From Cryptomeria japonica (Eukaryota; Streptophyta; Pinopsida; Cupressales; Cupressaceae): a stretch of DNA of 64,000 bases. Positions 19,770-32,668 of this stretch are shown here, piece by piece. A program made the position numbers and the translations under genes. The DNA lies in the NCBI RefSeq assembly GCF_030272615.1, contig NC_081415.1, positions 371,795,809-371,859,808 of the forward strand. The letters run 5' to 3'. Positions within the stretch are counted from its first letter, which is position 1. Each line of letters begins with the position of its first letter. The notes beneath the pieces are model-generated. The model was not told the DNA's origin. It saw only the letters and a list, made by a program, of their open reading frames with translations, and ran no database searches.

Positions 19770-22121
19770 TGTTGGAGCTCAAAACTACATGTTTTGCTAA
19801 ACTCTAAAAATAGGCCAGATTCTATGGTTGAGTTCAACAAATAGTATTGGCCAGCTAATGGATTGAACAAAGTCTGGTTGCTAATCCCTACACTTCAGGC
19901 TCTACTAATACCTAGGGAAGTTTACCCTGAATAAAATGGAGTATATTTATTAAAAAGTTGGAATTGTTTGTGTCCTTCAAAGTAAAATATACAAAACATA
20001 ATTTTTTTTACAGAGTTGTAATGAGTTTCAAGGTTCTAAAATGAGATCAGTGCCTTCCTTCTATTGGTGTAGAGTCAAGTAAGTTCCCAACGATATCCTC
20101 TATATTTCCCTTATTGGACAACTTTTAATCTTACACCTAATGTAAGCTTGTCAACCGTTCAGTTTCTTATACTTGATGATTCACCTTTGTCACAATGACT
20201 ATTCTGCATGTATTTAATCTTTCCTTGAAAGAGCCAAACACAACAATCATCCAAAGATAAAATTATCCTTGATCAATCCACAATATTCTCAATACAGTAG
20301 ACTGAAATAACAAGATGACCACTATACATAAAAATCCTTGAACAACCTTTGATTACTATAATCAAAACAATGAGCCAAACTGGATATTACAAGAACTTAA
20401 CAATATTATATGCACAGTTATGAAGAGAAGAGTAAATTTTATAATTTTTCAGTATTTTTGAAGTAATTCCTCTTTTTTTTTTTGTATATCCAATCTTCAT
20501 CCCCCTTTTACAAACACAAGGAGTCTTCCCAGATTGGTTAAAACTTTTGGCTATGGAATAGCATGACTATTCATGTGGAACTAATTAGTTTATCCCCAAT
20601 AAATTTTTTAATTGAACCTCTAACCACTCTACAATGCATTTGAAATTTTTTGTTAGAATAATTGTTTTATTTCTCTATTTGGGCTTCATCACCTCCTTGA
20701 AAAATATATTCTTCTCATAGTGATATTTTACTTGATATTACAATACTTAATGATTTCCCCCTATGTTACCAACAATGTCCTGGCCTACTGAAACAATCAT
20801 CATAATGGTATTTCAAAATATAGAACGAATTGTCTTTGGAATCTGCAACAAAATCTCCCACCTCACACAATCTGTTGAATGGTCCTCCTTGTCTGGAATT
20901 CAATTTTTGGAATGCAGGTTAGAAAGAGAGTTTTTCATGGCCGTTTCACTGAATTCCTCAAAATTCATTTTGTACATATCACACTCAGAGATCAAGTCGT
21001 CTTTACTATTTTGTTCCTTGCATAGATAAAATAAGGCACTTGTGTTTATCAACAAGAGAATATACTTCGGGTCGCTTTGTATGTGGACTCTATTTTCTCA
21101 TCTTTTTATTTTAACTATGTTGTAATGGTTTCGGGTCCTTAAAACCTATTTTTCATTCAATCAGAACAAGAGAATATACTTCAGAAAGATGTTATTTGTT
21201 TTTGTTAGACCTTCATCATTATACTGAAATTAACATTTCGGTGAGACATCATGCATCTCTCCTTGATAAGTGAGTTTTCGGTAAGACATCATTCTTCGAC
21301 AGGACCTCCCTTGGCTTTGATAGACTCCCAGTGTCTTACTAAAAATTGTATTTCAGTGAGACATAGAAAGTATTTCATCGATAATCCTTTTAGATTATGT
21401 GTGTTGTGAGACCCACTAGATGATATTGATGGCTCATGTGTTCTTTTCGATGAGACACTGTACTTCAGTGAGACACTTTTCTTTCTATTGGCTTTCATTA
21501 CTATGCTGATATGATCATTCTTCTTTGTCAGGGCATACAAGGAATCCATTTTTTGGTGTAACAAGAGAAGAGTCTTAGCAAAAAAAGGATTTCATCTTGT
21601 TTTCAAACACTTTGAATAATTAATCATATATCTATATTTGGGGCTTAGATATAATAAGCTATAAGGATAATTTTTTAGGGAATAATAAGGGACATGAATT
21701 CTTTTAATTGGAAAATAAGGCATAATTTAGTTAAGATCATTTGATTTTTTTTGAATTTTTTTTGGGCTAGATAACTTATTTAACTATTATATTCATGGAT
21801 CTCCTTATGGGAACTTTATGCTGGGCTCTACCCTTGTGGGAGCCACATTTTAACCCCACATACAATGTGAAATTTTTTAAATATCAAGCTCCATGGAGTT
21901 CATGACTTCACAGTGGATGCAATCTTTTGGTTTTTACCACCCTCTTAACTTTGAATTTTGCAAAATATTAAAGTCTCAATAGTGGCTCTATTTGGGAATG
22001 TATGCCTCCTATGGGTATAGCAAGAATCCAACATCTCTAGTGGAAGCAAACTAGAAATTTTGCAGAAAGGAAATAGTATAATACATGGGAAGAGAACCTA
22101 TCTATTGTACATAGATAATAA
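19770..22121. other. 2.35 kb without recognisable gene
   Basis: AT-rich. The left edge (TGTTGGAGCTCAAAAC) begins abruptly inside the E5 pol fragment and could be an LTR start. The short motif TTCRGTGAGACAY recurs between 21230 and 21480. Bases 21820-22050, read on the minus strand, follow the E2 integrase and are probably its 3' untranslated region. Small open frames at 20763-21029 and 21289-21564 show no domain and I do not call them. Confidence 0.4.
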
Positions 22122-23206
22122 TTATGAGAAAAATTGCTTTAGGAATTGTCCATGTGCTGGCAATTCCATGTTTTCTCCATGCATATTTTGTAAAAAATAT
22201 AAATCTGCTCCATTCTTTCCTGTGATAACAAAAGGACAAATCCAAAAAGACTCAAATTCGTCATACTTTTCTTTGTCCTGAGCTCTAGCATTCCACATAA
22301 GAACCAATTCACCTTTCGTGAAACTTCCTATCCTTTTGTCTTTTGTCATATAAGTATTTTGCCTTTTGTTCTTCCTTAATATTCTGCTTTTGTGCTTCAT
22401 TTCTAATCTCATCTAGCTTTGCAAGTTACTCCAATCTTGCCTCCATTGGTTTAGGGACATCCAAACGTTCTTCAATTATAAATTTATGAATAGGAAAAAG
22501 GATATTAATGGGCATCTTAGCCTAGGTTCCATAGACTAAGTCACAAGGGGATTTACCAATTGACTTCATATTGACCGGCATCTTAGCCTAGGTCCATAGA
22601 CTAAGTCACAAGGGGATTTACCAATTGACTTCTTAATTGTAATCCTGTCTACCCAAAGTGCAAGTTTTAGTTTTGAATCCTAGGCTCTTTTGTTTTGACC
22701 CAATATTTTCTTCATTATTTTTAGAATGTTTTTGTTACTTGATTCTACTTTTCCATTCACCTAAGCTGGATGATAAGGTGATGCATGTAAAAATATTATA
22801 CCATAATCATTAAAAAATAAAGTAAACTCATTACAACGAAAGCACATCACATTGTCAATGATAATTCTAGTAGGTACTCCAAACCTTGTTATGATGTAAT
22901 CCTCCACAAACCTTATCACTACTTTGCTTGTTGTCATCTTAGTAGGAATTTATTCAACCCATTTAGTGAAACAATCTATGGAAATGAGGATCCACCTATG
23001 TCCTCCACTTGACTTCTCTGAAATCTCCCCTATGAAGTCTACACCCCATTGACTGAATGGTGCCTCTGCATGCATTGACTTTAAAGGTAATGCTCCCTAG
23101 TACTTCAGTTTTCCTGATTTTTTTTAACAAGATTCACATTTTATGACATAGCTATGAGAATTATTGAAAACACAAGGCCAATAATATATAGATCTAAGAA
23201 TCTTAT
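22122..23206 (-). pseudogene. E2 integrase
   Basis: Minus strand. HHCC-finger end (YYWP … KCESC), core with WGVDFIGEIS near 23040, TRIIIDN near 22860, NGKVESSNKN near 22730, and a C-terminal part with GELVLMWNARAQDK and PFVITGKNGADLYFLQN (22122-22412). D, D and E of the catalytic triad can be placed. The Met-initiated open piece is 22122-22412. Stops and a 66 bp tandem duplication break the rest. Lineage differs from E1. Confidence 0.72.
22511..22632. repeat. Tandem duplication inside the E2 integrase
   Basis: Two ~57 bp copies (22511-22567 and 22577-22632) starting GGCATCTTAGCCTAGG and ending CAATTGACTTC, offset by 66 bases and differing by one base. It duplicates integrase codons, so it arose after the coding function was lost. 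Confidence 0.85.
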
Positions 23207-25085
23207 TGATGCAGAGATTCTTGGAGTTGATCCAAAGCACCTAGTTGTCTTTCTTGTTCTCTCCAACCTACTAACTACTCAAGCCCATCCAATGGTACTT
23301 GGTAAGGGTTCTTCTAGTTAGACCTCCAAGTCATAATCCACTTTGTATTTCCTCCAAGGTATAGTCTCAAATGTTTTACTACTACACTTCCAATTGAGGA
23401 TTCCACCTCAATCCCTATCACACCTTCCCAATGCTCCAACAACCTCTACAAAGGATCTTTCTTCACCAACTTGTTCCATGAGAGTAAATGAAGTTACTAA
23501 GTGTCTATGGTTTCTAATAAGGGTTTTATCACCTTTAAACCCATTGCCAAGCCTTCCCAAGGTCACCTTGGCTTTATTGGGCTCCAAACAAGCCTAATTC
23601 AATTAGCCCTCCTATTACGATTTTTAGGGATTAGTTTCAAATATTCTTGCATAAGGCCACAAATAAATTACATTTATGAGTACCCTTTTTAGAGTTACAT
23701 ATAGTATTGCAAAATGGCATTTGGGTTCTCCATACACATGGGGTTTCTAAAACTATCCTATTTTCAAGGGTTTTAGGCCTGCCCAAGTGACTTGCAAACT
23801 TGGCCTTAGAAGGCTTCACCAGTCAAAACCTCTGCAAAAACCAGTCATGGATTATCAAAGGGAATTAAATGGGGTTTCCAACCATGTTTCAACTTTGGCT
23901 GTACAAATCCATGTGTGCTCTGAAAACACACATCTTCAGCTGTCCTAGTCTCACCAACTCCTAGCTGTGAGCCTAGGGTATCATTGTAAAATCACCACAA
24001 AGGTATGCAAAGCTACAAAACTCATACTAAACTTATTTAAAGATCCTAACCTATCATTCCACATTATTTTAACCGGTTCCATCAGTGGATGCTTAGGTTA
24101 GAACCATTTATTGCCTAAACCCTAGCTTACATGGATTTGTTTCAACTTTGGCTGTACAAATCCATGTGTGCTCTGAAAACACACATCTTCAGCTGTCCTA
24201 GTCTCACCAACTCCTAGCTGTGAGCCTAGGGTATCATTGTAAAATCACCACAAAGGTATGCAAAGCTACAAAACTCATACTAAACTTATTTAAAGATCCT
24301 AACCTATCATTCCACATTATTTTAACCGGTTCCATCAGTGGATGCTTAGGTTAGAGCCATTTCTTGCCTAAACCCTAGCTTATAAGGGTTTTGCATCTAG
24401 TCATAGAGAATGGTTTGAATCTCTGCAACCAGACACAATAAAACTTGCTAATCTACCTTGTTGTAAAGTAGATTCACCAATTCTTCATTCCCTACAAGTA
24501 GGTTCCTCTGACAAGTCCGTACTGGACCGTACAACACAACAAAACAAGGCAAAAATAATGAAAACGGTGTAAAAACAAGGTTTTTGCTTACAAACAAAAC
24601 TTGCTTTGCATTCCAAATATTACAATGTGTACAATGATGTATTTGGCTTTTCACAACATGATTTAGTTGGTTAGAACCAACTCTTCACCGCTAACAACAT
24701 AAAGTGCAACTTTTGCAATGTTGCAAAAAGTTGCTTAGCATTTTTACATCTTTTTCATTCTTAGGATGCAACCTTGCACTCAAGTGCACTCCAAGGCTCA
24801 AAAAGGCCCTCTATGCATCCTAGGAGACCTAAAACAATTAATTACACCCTTATTACATGATGACTCTATTTTAGAGTAGTGTACCTATGAACAACATCAA
24901 CATTACATCTTTTTAGGATATCAACATCTTGAACACAACAAAAGCTTGGACAACTCAACCATGACTTCATGGAGTCCCAAATGGTTGTTCCACGTATTAC
25001 AACATAAAAGACAACATAAAAGACAACATAAAAGACTTAAGAACAAACCAAAAACATTGCATGGAGTGATAGGTTCCCTGCACCA
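23207..25085. mobile_element. Probable solo LTR (1879 bp) in E2, target duplication CTTAT
   Basis: Insertion splitting the E2 integrase finger: THK codons lie to its right and the YYWP region to its left. It begins TGATGCAG and ends CTGCACCA, i.e. TG…CA with 7 of 8 matching inverted ends, and is flanked by CTTAT at 23202-23206 and 25086-25090. No coding domain is present. Size, ends and 5 bp duplication fit a solo LTR left by recombination. The strand is undetermined. It contains a 253 bp tandem duplication. Confidence 0.72.
23886..24386. repeat. 253 bp tandem duplication within the solo LTR
   Basis: Unit one starts GTTTCAACTTTGGCTG at 23886 and unit two repeats it from 24139. The copies are nearly identical; I see only a few differences (for example TTAGAACC against TTAGAGCC, and TTTATT against TTTCTT). 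Confidence 0.88.
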
Positions 25086-25090
25086 CTTAT

Positions 25091-26437
25091 GAGTAGTGGT
25101 CTTAGCTGAAAAATGGCCATCACAGACACTAGAATGCATTTCTTCCAAAAGCTTTTTGGACTGCCACTCATCTAAGTAGAGTAATAGCACTCCATCTCTA
25201 TTTTTTTTAGTATAGATCTCCAAGTATTATATATTTGGATGTATGTAGTTTTAAATTCCTTCTTTGACTTTGATTCATCCCTTCTGGACACTTCATATGC
25301 TTAAGGTAGTATACTACATCCGTATACCATGAGGTTTTTTCAATAATAAAAGCAACATCTTCCCATTCTACATTGTTCACCTGTACTGCTTCTATGTTTA
25401 CTTCTGCCATTAATTTGGCCAAACCTTTCCCTCTAACCAACTTAGTGATTTGAATGTCTATATTAAACTCATGGATCTGATTAATCCACCTGCACCTTCT
25501 CCCTGTTACTTCTGTTTGTCTGAAAATATCCTTTTCTATTGCTTTTGGAACATAGGCCACTACCTCTGCACCAGCTAAATATGGTCTAAAATTTTTCACA
25601 ACCTTAACAAGAGCATATGCCTGCTTCTCATTAATGTCATACTTCAACTTGGTAGCTTGAAGGGATTTACTAAAGAAGACTATTAGCTGTTCATGTCCTT
25701 CATCATTCTTTTGCAACTTGATAACAACAATAGTGTGGAAGGAAGAAAAAAAGAAAGTTTCAAATGGCTTACCAAAGTCTGGTGATTTCAAAATAGGGGT
25801 TTCCTTGATAGCTCTTTTGATGGCTACAAACGCATCCAAGGCTTCTGCTGACCAATCCAGAAGTGCTCCTTTCTTCAACACCTTTGAAATAGGCTTTAAC
25901 CATCTCAGCAAAATTTGAAATGAATCTCTTAACAAAATTAATTTGCCCAAAGAATTATTGAATGGCCTTTACTATCTTAGGGATGGGAATCTTGTCAATA
26001 GCAACCACTCTGTCGGGGTCTATCCTCACTCCTTCTTTGGACACTATGTGTCCCAAAAGTTTTCCTTTCATGACTGCAAATTGGCATTTTTTGGGATTAA
26101 GAGATATCCCATACTCCAATACTCAGAAATATTTTCTCTAGGTGCAAACAATGCTATTCTTCTTAATTTGAGTAAGCGGTGAGATCATCTTGATACACCA
26201 CCATTATAGTATTGATAAAATCTGCAAAGGCTACATCCATGGCTCATTGAAATGTTGCTCCTGCATTTATTAATCTAAATGGAATCCTAACATAGACATA
26301 CATGCCCAAAGGAGTAGTGAAGGCATGGTCTTATACTATTCTAATTCCTTGACCTTGACTTAATTGTAACCTGAAAAATTGTCCATCATAGATAATAATT
26401 CACATCCTATGACCTGCTATAACAATGCATCCATATT
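25091..26437 (-). pseudogene. E2 RT (palm to thumb) and RNase H
   Basis: Minus strand. From 26437: a GHRM-like start of the strand before the active site, then FTTPLGMYVYVRIPFRL with AGATFQ, then the active-site box VYQDDLTAYS (YQDD where E1 has YVDD) near 26175-26200, and the thumb to 25950. RNase H follows in the open piece 25207-25950 (FVAIKRAIKETPIL … FETFFFSSFHTIVVIKLQ … SKSLQATKLKY … KNFRPYLAGA). The final part to 25091 leads into the integrase finger (HSSVCDGHFSAKTTTHK). Stops interrupt the RT half. Confidence 0.75.
26421..26437 (+). repeat. LINE target-site duplication, left copy
   Basis: AACAATGCATCCATATT, identical to 34567-34583. Joining the sequence outside the two copies restores a continuous RT reading region in E2. 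Confidence 0.9.
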
Positions 26438-26469
26438 GGGTGTCGTAAACTAAGAAAGATAGGATTGAG

Positions 26470-28266
26470 GATCATCCCATAGAGAGAGATGCTGATGATG
26501 GTTTCATTAACAACAATTATAATATTGCATTGCCAGACGAGCTACTTTCCTCTCATATCAAATTTTTAAAGGACACGACACTCATAGGTAAATTTTGGGA
26601 CTAAAATCTTCAGCTTTATGATATTATGGAATGGGCAAAAAAAATGTGGATAGGGGTTAAGACTATTTCATTCATAGATTCACAGTCAAAATTCTTGATT
26701 GCTTTATTTGATTTGAAAGAGAATAGAGATGAAGTCCATAAACACAAGGGTTGGTTTTGCATGGGATCAAGGCTTTTTACTTTGCCTTGGGTTCCAAATT
26801 TTAAGCCTGACCCAATTTTGTGTCAATTCATGCCTTTCTATATATCATTTCTAGACTTACCTTTGGAATACATAGATCCTGATATTATTGAAATTCTAGC
26901 AAATAAGTTTGGAATTTTTAGAAAACATGATTTGATTCCATTTGAGTTTATCCATTTTCCAGTCAGAGTGTATCTTCTTCTCAATCTTTCAAAGCCTTTT
27001 CCCAACTCAATCTCTATTCAAAGCAAGTGAGGTATTTGGGATCAAAAAATAGAAATCCAAAATGCTACCTATGAAGATCAACATCAAAATTTTCTGGGTC
27101 ACTACAACACTTAGTTCCAGGGCATTGCTCAACAAAGGATTTTTGTGTGTAAAGATCACACTTCGTATCCCTTTCAATGCTCTATACACTTGACAAAGAG
27201 CAGAGGTCAATATGAGGATTAGGGATTGGGCAGCGAGCCTTCATTCCTGCCGCTTAAGGTGTAGGACAAGATGATTTCAAATGTACCTTTTGAGCCATTG
27301 TTTAAGAATACCCATCCAGACTATTCATCTATGCCTCCTAATTAAAAGGACCTAAATGTAATCAATTTTAAGTTGATTTGTAAAGAACTTTTAGATGTAC
27401 TTCTTAAGGTATTTCTCCCCTCTATTCAAAGAAAGCACAAGTTATTAGGTTTTGATAGGAGTTGGTACTTTGGAAAGTCTTTCTACTCTGGTTTTTCTTT
27501 GAATGGACCACTTTGGCTGCATAAATTGCTGGGTCATAGACAAAATATTTTTAATATTTCACATGGACTTCAATCTCACTTTAAGTTAGAAAATATTGTT
27601 AGAACTTTGATCTTCCAGAGTGATTCAATTGATATCGCTCACAAAGAGCCACTCTCTCCTTCCTTGCCTCCTATTAAATGTAACAAGAAGTCAGAAGAAG
27701 AGCTTCAAAGAATGGTAGATGAGTTGATTTTAAGTGTGGCTTCTCAATGTTTAGATGAAATTTCTAAAGAGGAAATGCTGGAAAATTATGCTAATTATGT
27801 GCACTTAGTAGGTCATGTTGATAAGGTTGGATCTACCATGAGTGGTAAAGTTGACACCATGTCTCATTTAGCTAAATTTGAGGGCCCTATGATATTTTCA
27901 CAGTCTCACTTTGAAGACTGGATTATTGGGAATCAAAAGGCAGTGACTCAAATTCAAGATATTGCAACTAATCAAGTTTTGCTAGTGGATCATGCCAATT
28001 TGGAAAATATGCATTATTTTGGTCCATTTGACTTTGTTTTGGAAGACGTTGATATCAGTCACCAACTATCACCAGTTGAGTTTCCAAGAAATCTACCAAA
28101 AATAGACCGAAAAGAGGTTCTATTAGAGGAAGAGTAGATAGGTTTTGTCCCTTGTAATCTGCCTTTGGAAAAAGATCAATTTAAGGGAAGTTTTGATTTT
28201 TCTCAAACCCTTTCCATGTCCCAAATGCTTGCTTCAAGTAAATCAGATTTGAGAACTCCTAAAAAA
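26470..28266 (+). pseudogene. LINE ORF1 (DUF4283-like RNA-binding protein)
   Basis: The segment from about 26500 shows the DUF4283 pattern of plant L1 ORF1: LLSSHIKFLKDTTLIGKFW, then after a stop MEWAKKMWIG … IALFDLKENRDEVHKH … LFTLPWVPNFKPDP … LPLEYIDPDIIEILANKFG (26626-27030). An open piece 27373-28137 carries the long variable C-terminal part, rich in Ser and Glu, and the frame fades by 28266. It would bind LINE RNA and deliver it to the target. Nonsense codons near 26603, 27028 and elsewhere break it. Confidence 0.7.
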
Positions 28267-28397
28267 TGAGGGAGAAAGTCAAAAGTTGTTAAAGCAAAAG
28301 AAGAAATTGAGGCTGGTGTCCAAACTACCATTGATAAAAAATTCTCAACTACAAAGAGAGTTGTGTGGAGGATTAAATGTATTTCTCCTCAACAGGT

Positions 28398-29399
28398 ATG
28401 AAATTTTTGTCTTGGAATGTCAGGGGTATAAATGCCTCTGACAAAAGGAAGAGAATCAAACTACAACTTGACTCTTCTCAAGCAGATGTAGTTTTGCTTC
28501 AAGAAACCAAAATGTCAGATGAGGTTTTTTAGAAAATAGTAGCCAAATGGTCAAATTGGAAATCAACACATAGCCAGAGCATAGGAGTTTCAGGAGGTCT
28601 CATTGTGCTTTGGAATTTGAAGTTGGTAATTGCATAACTTGTGAAGAAAGGAACCAATTGGAAGCATATTAGTATGAAGCACTTTGACATGTTTTTTAAT
28701 TTGATAAATGTTTATGTCCCAACATCTACCTAGGATACAAAGAATTTATGGTACTCTCTCACTCTGATCATTCGACAAGTTTCAGGGCAAAATGTTATTT
28801 TGGGGGGAGATTTTAATACAATTACTTCACTAGAGGAGAAAAAAGGTGGTATTTGCCCCCCTATTAGGACTATTGAAGATTTCAAAGAGTTTATAAATGA
28901 TAATGACTTGTTTGATAGTCTTTTGCAAAATGGTTTTTTTACATGGACTAATAGGAGATCTGGCTTCTTACAAATTGCGAAGAGATTAGATAGATTCCTC
29001 TTTTCACAAGAGTGGAGGGCTCAAAACTATTCTTTGTACATTCAAATTTTAACCTTATCAGGCTCAGATCATTTCCCTATCCTTTTGAGCATTGATAAAA
29101 TGCTAGCCTTGCCAAAACATAACTATAAACCTTCTTTCAAGTTTGAAAGGATGTGCTTCCAACATCTCCACTTTCATGCCTTGATACGACAGTGGTGGGT
29201 AAGTGCCCCTCAGGTGGTGGACACCAAAATGTTTAACTTTCATAAAAAAATGCAGTATGTTAAAGCTCAAACTAAAATATGGAATAAGGAAGTCTTCAAA
29301 AACATATTTTCTCAAAAAGAACTTGTTGAAAACCAGTTGCATCAGATTAAGGAACAAATCATTTCTAAAGGGCTAGATTCAGATTTATTTTCTAAGTAG
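28398..29399 (+). pseudogene. LINE ORF2 start: APE-type endonuclease
   Basis: ATG at 28398 opens with KFLSWNVRGIN, followed by VVLLQETKM (catalytic Glu), a GGLIVLWN segment, GGDFNTI near 28802 and SGSDHFPILL near 29070. These are the sequence landmarks of the exonuclease-endonuclease-phosphatase fold that nicks the target. Stops occur near 28528, 28636 and 28731; downstream the frame is open from 28800 to a TAG at 29397-29399. Same frame as the RT part. Confidence 0.85.
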
Positions 29400-31052
29400 A
29401 AACAAGTTTAGGTGGAATGGGAAGAAATCTGTAAGAGAGAGGAGGAATACTAGAGACAAAAGTCTCGTGAGCTATGGTTAAGGGAAGGGGATAAAAACAC
29501 CGATTTTTTTCAGATGTTAGCTAAGCAAAAGAGGGCAGCCAATACTATATTTTCCATTAAGGAAGTTTCCTCACGAAAAACCCTTCGAAATGCAGAAGAA
29601 ATTCAAGATGAAGGAGTAAACCACTTTAAGAACTTACTTGCTCCTGCTTCTTCAGACCTTCCACTTGATGTTCAAGAGCAGGAGATTATGGATGCTATCC
29701 GTCATGTTGTTTGTCCCCTTGATAATCAATAATTATTGGCTCCTTTCAAAATTGAAGAGATTTGTAAAGTAGTTTTTTCTTTCCCCCCAGATAAGGCTCT
29801 GGGTCCAGATGGTTTCATGGCTCTTTTTTTCCAAAAATGTTGGGATGTTTTGCATTCTGAATTGCTAGAAGCGGTGGAGGAGTCAAGAAAGAGTTCATCC
29901 ATTCTTAGAAATTTCAATACCACTAATATTGCTATTATTCTGAAAATCAAAGAGCTCAAATCTTTTGCAGACTCCAGGCCAATTTCGTTATGCAATTCAA
30001 TATATAAGATTATTATCAAAGCCATTTACCTGAGACTACAACAATTGATTATCAAAATCATATCTCTAGAATAGGGTGGTTTTGTACCAGGAAGAGAGAC
30101 TATGGAAAGTGCATTAGTGGCCCATGAAGTGTTGGACTCCATCCATTCCAACAATGTTTCTTCTTTTGTAGTCAAATTGGATATGATGAAAGCCTATGAT
30201 AAACTTAACTGGTCTTTTCTATTTAAAGTCTTGTGCAAATTTGGATTTGCTGAGAAGTGGTGTAAGTGGATCAGGGCATGTATCTTGAGAGCTCAATTTT
30301 TAGTGTTAATTAATGGTGCTCCTGCTAGTTTCTTTACTGCCTCACAAGGTGTGAGACAAGGAGACCCCCTATCCTCATCTCTATTTATAATCATGTCAGA
30401 AGCTTTTAGTAGAATCATTAAGTCTAAACATGGTCAAGGGCTTTGGAGGGGAATTCATATTGAAGGAATATTTGTGTTAGTCACACATTCTTTATTTGCT
30501 GATGACACACTGTTGTTTGGTAAATCAAATGTTCAGGAGGCAAAGCAGATTAGGCAAACTTTGGATCTTTACATGGTAGTTTCGGGACAAAGAATTAATG
30601 CCCAGAAATCAAAGATCTATGTTTTTAATACAAATGATGTTGTCATAAGGAAAATTATTGATACCTTGGGTTTCTCACAAGAATGCCTTCCCACCACATA
30701 TCTAGGTATTCCTTTTTTTGTGGGTGCCAATAAGTCACCTTATTGGAAATCTATTATAGACATAATTAAGAATACCATTTCCACATGGAAGGCCCATTGG
30801 TTGTCCCTATTTGGTAGATTACTTCTTATAAAAATAGTCTTGCCTTCCATTCCCAATTATTATATGTCAGTCCTCAAAGCCTTTGCTGGAGTCATTCAAC
30901 AGATTGAGAAACTCATTAGAGGTTTCTTATGGAGGGACAATATGTTAGAAGAAAAAAAGATCCCACTTATATCGATTCAGGAAATGACACATGATAAGGG
31001 GGGAGGGGGAGTGGATCTACATGACTTATCTAAAAGGAACATTGCCTTGTGA
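29400..31052 (+). pseudogene. LINE ORF2: reverse transcriptase
   Basis: In frame with the endonuclease. Landmarks: LWLREGDKNTDFFQ, PDKALGPDGFMALFFQ, SRPISLCNSIYKI, GFVPGRE (after a TAG near 30073), VVKLDMMKAYDKLNWSFL, GVRQGDPLSSSLF, HSLFADDTLLFG (catalytic FADD near 30500), STWKAHWLSLFGRLLLIK. It would prime on the nicked target DNA. Stops at 29400-29760 and 30072 sit mostly at positions where relatives have Trp or Gln. A frame change occurs near 31050. Confidence 0.88.
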
Positions 31053-31963
31053 GGAAAATGGTTTCCAAACTAGATACAAATTGGTGTAGAATCATACAAG
31101 AAAAGTACTTGGATTCTTTAAACCCATCGCGAGTTATAACAACTCTTGATCCTCCAAAAGGGTCATCTGTTTGGAACTTCATGATGTCTTGTAGGTAGGT
31201 TATTACAAGATATGTATCTTGGGAGGTTCACAATGGTGAGAGAATTCAATTTTGGGAGGACTCGTGGAATGGTTTGCCTCCTTTACAGTTTTCAGAGCTT
31301 CTAATGGATGCTATTCCAACTATAAAAAAATGTTGGGACTCATTTTTTATAGATTATGTTATTGGTGTGGAAATTTTTTAGGGAAAGCCATTTGGAAAGA
31401 CCCTTGGGATTTACCAATTAGAGATGATCAAAGGAATTGTTTTCAAGAAATATTGACAAAAAGAAGAGTGTATATTTCAAATCAACAGGATAAATTGTTA
31501 TGGGGTCTAGCTCATGATGGTAAATACTTAGTTAAAGATGGTTATGTGGCTGCCCAATATATGGAAAACCAAAAATTTAAGAGTAGAGCCTTTTCATTTT
31601 ATTGGAATAGTGTGGTACTTCCTAAAGCAGGTTGCTTTGCCTAGTTAGCTTTGAGAAAGAGGATCTTAACAAGTGATAAATTGGAAAGATTACATATTTC
31701 TAACTCTTTCACTTGTGTATTATGCAAAGTTGAAACTGAAATTGTGGATCACACTCCTAAGGTGTTCCTTTACTCAACAATGCTGGATTCATGTTTTGGA
31801 AAAATTGAATCTATCTATGCCACTGCCCTATACTTTATGGGAGCTATTCCAATCCTATCCTTCTCTATTCACAAACTCTTTATTTGTAAGTATTTGGAAA
31901 TATATCCCGACAACAATCATCTGGTCAATCTGGTGGGAAAGAAATAAAATAATTTTTAGATAG
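31053..31963 (+). pseudogene. LINE ORF2: region between RT and RNase H with zf-RVT
   Basis: The frame changes at about 31050, 31270 and 31750. Readable pieces include KLDTNWCRIIQEKYLD, SSVWNFMM, IQFWEDSWNG, then QDKLLWGLAHDGKYLVKDGYV and the zf-RVT-type finger LALRKRILTSDKLERL … SFTCVLCK … (31645-31770) with WSIWWERNKIIF at its end (31673-31963). Typical for plant L1 ORF2 between RT and the C-terminal RNase H. Confidence 0.75.
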
Positions 31964-32668
31964 GTAGATTCTCCAATTCAATTGGATCTAGAGGGAATTG
32001 AGAAATATACTTCAGAACAGGTCAATGCTTACATCAAGAACACAAATAGCAATTTTAATTTTTCATCTTGGGATGGTCGCATTATCAAGAATTGGAAAGG
32101 TCTAACTATCCCCTCTTTTTGTGCTACATTTGACTGGGGAAATCATTCAATTAACAAAGATCTAGTTAAATGGCAACCTCCTCCAATTGGCTTTGTCAAA
32201 TTAAACTTTGAAGGTTCATCTAGAGGAAACCCTGGTGATTCAGGGATTGGAGTTTGTATTAGAGATCACTTAGGTATTCTCTTGGCAGTCAAATATTCTC
32301 CTATTCCTCCTAGAACAAATAATTTGGTGGAAGATCTTGCCCTACTATATGGACTGACATTGGCAAAAAACCTAAGGTTCTCTATGATCCATGTAGAAGG
32401 AGACTCTTCTATTATAGTGAAAGCTTGCATTTCTAGATGTTCATTTAACTAGAAAATTTCCTACATTTTAAATCAAGCATGGTTGTTACTAGATTCATTT
32501 GAGGAATGTTGCATCTCTCACATATCTGGGGAAGGTAATAGGGCAACAAATGTCTTAGCAAATTTGGGCTGTGACAAGCTGGAAGTGGATTCTTCACTTT
32601 CAAATTTTAATATGGAAAATTTTCCTCAACTAGCAAACATTGTCAATGCTGAAAAAATAAATATTTAA
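31964..32668 (+). pseudogene. LINE ORF2: C-terminal RNase H
   Basis: Plus strand. IGFVKLNFEGSSRGNPGDSG gives the first RNase H motif, but the usual Asp is Glu (NFEGS). VEDLALLYGLTLAK and VEGDSSIIVKA give the second and third. After a TAG (32450-32452) the frame continues to ISGEGNRATNVLANLG, where the usual Asp of the last motif is Asn. Two of four catalytic positions are therefore altered. Ends at a stop near 32666-32668. Confidence 0.78.

Noticed and set aside
23207-25085. TIR DNA transposon or Helitron instead of a solo LTR
   Set aside because: Inverted ends are only about 8 bases and are TG…CA with a 5 bp duplication; no transposase, no CTRR-hairpin end.
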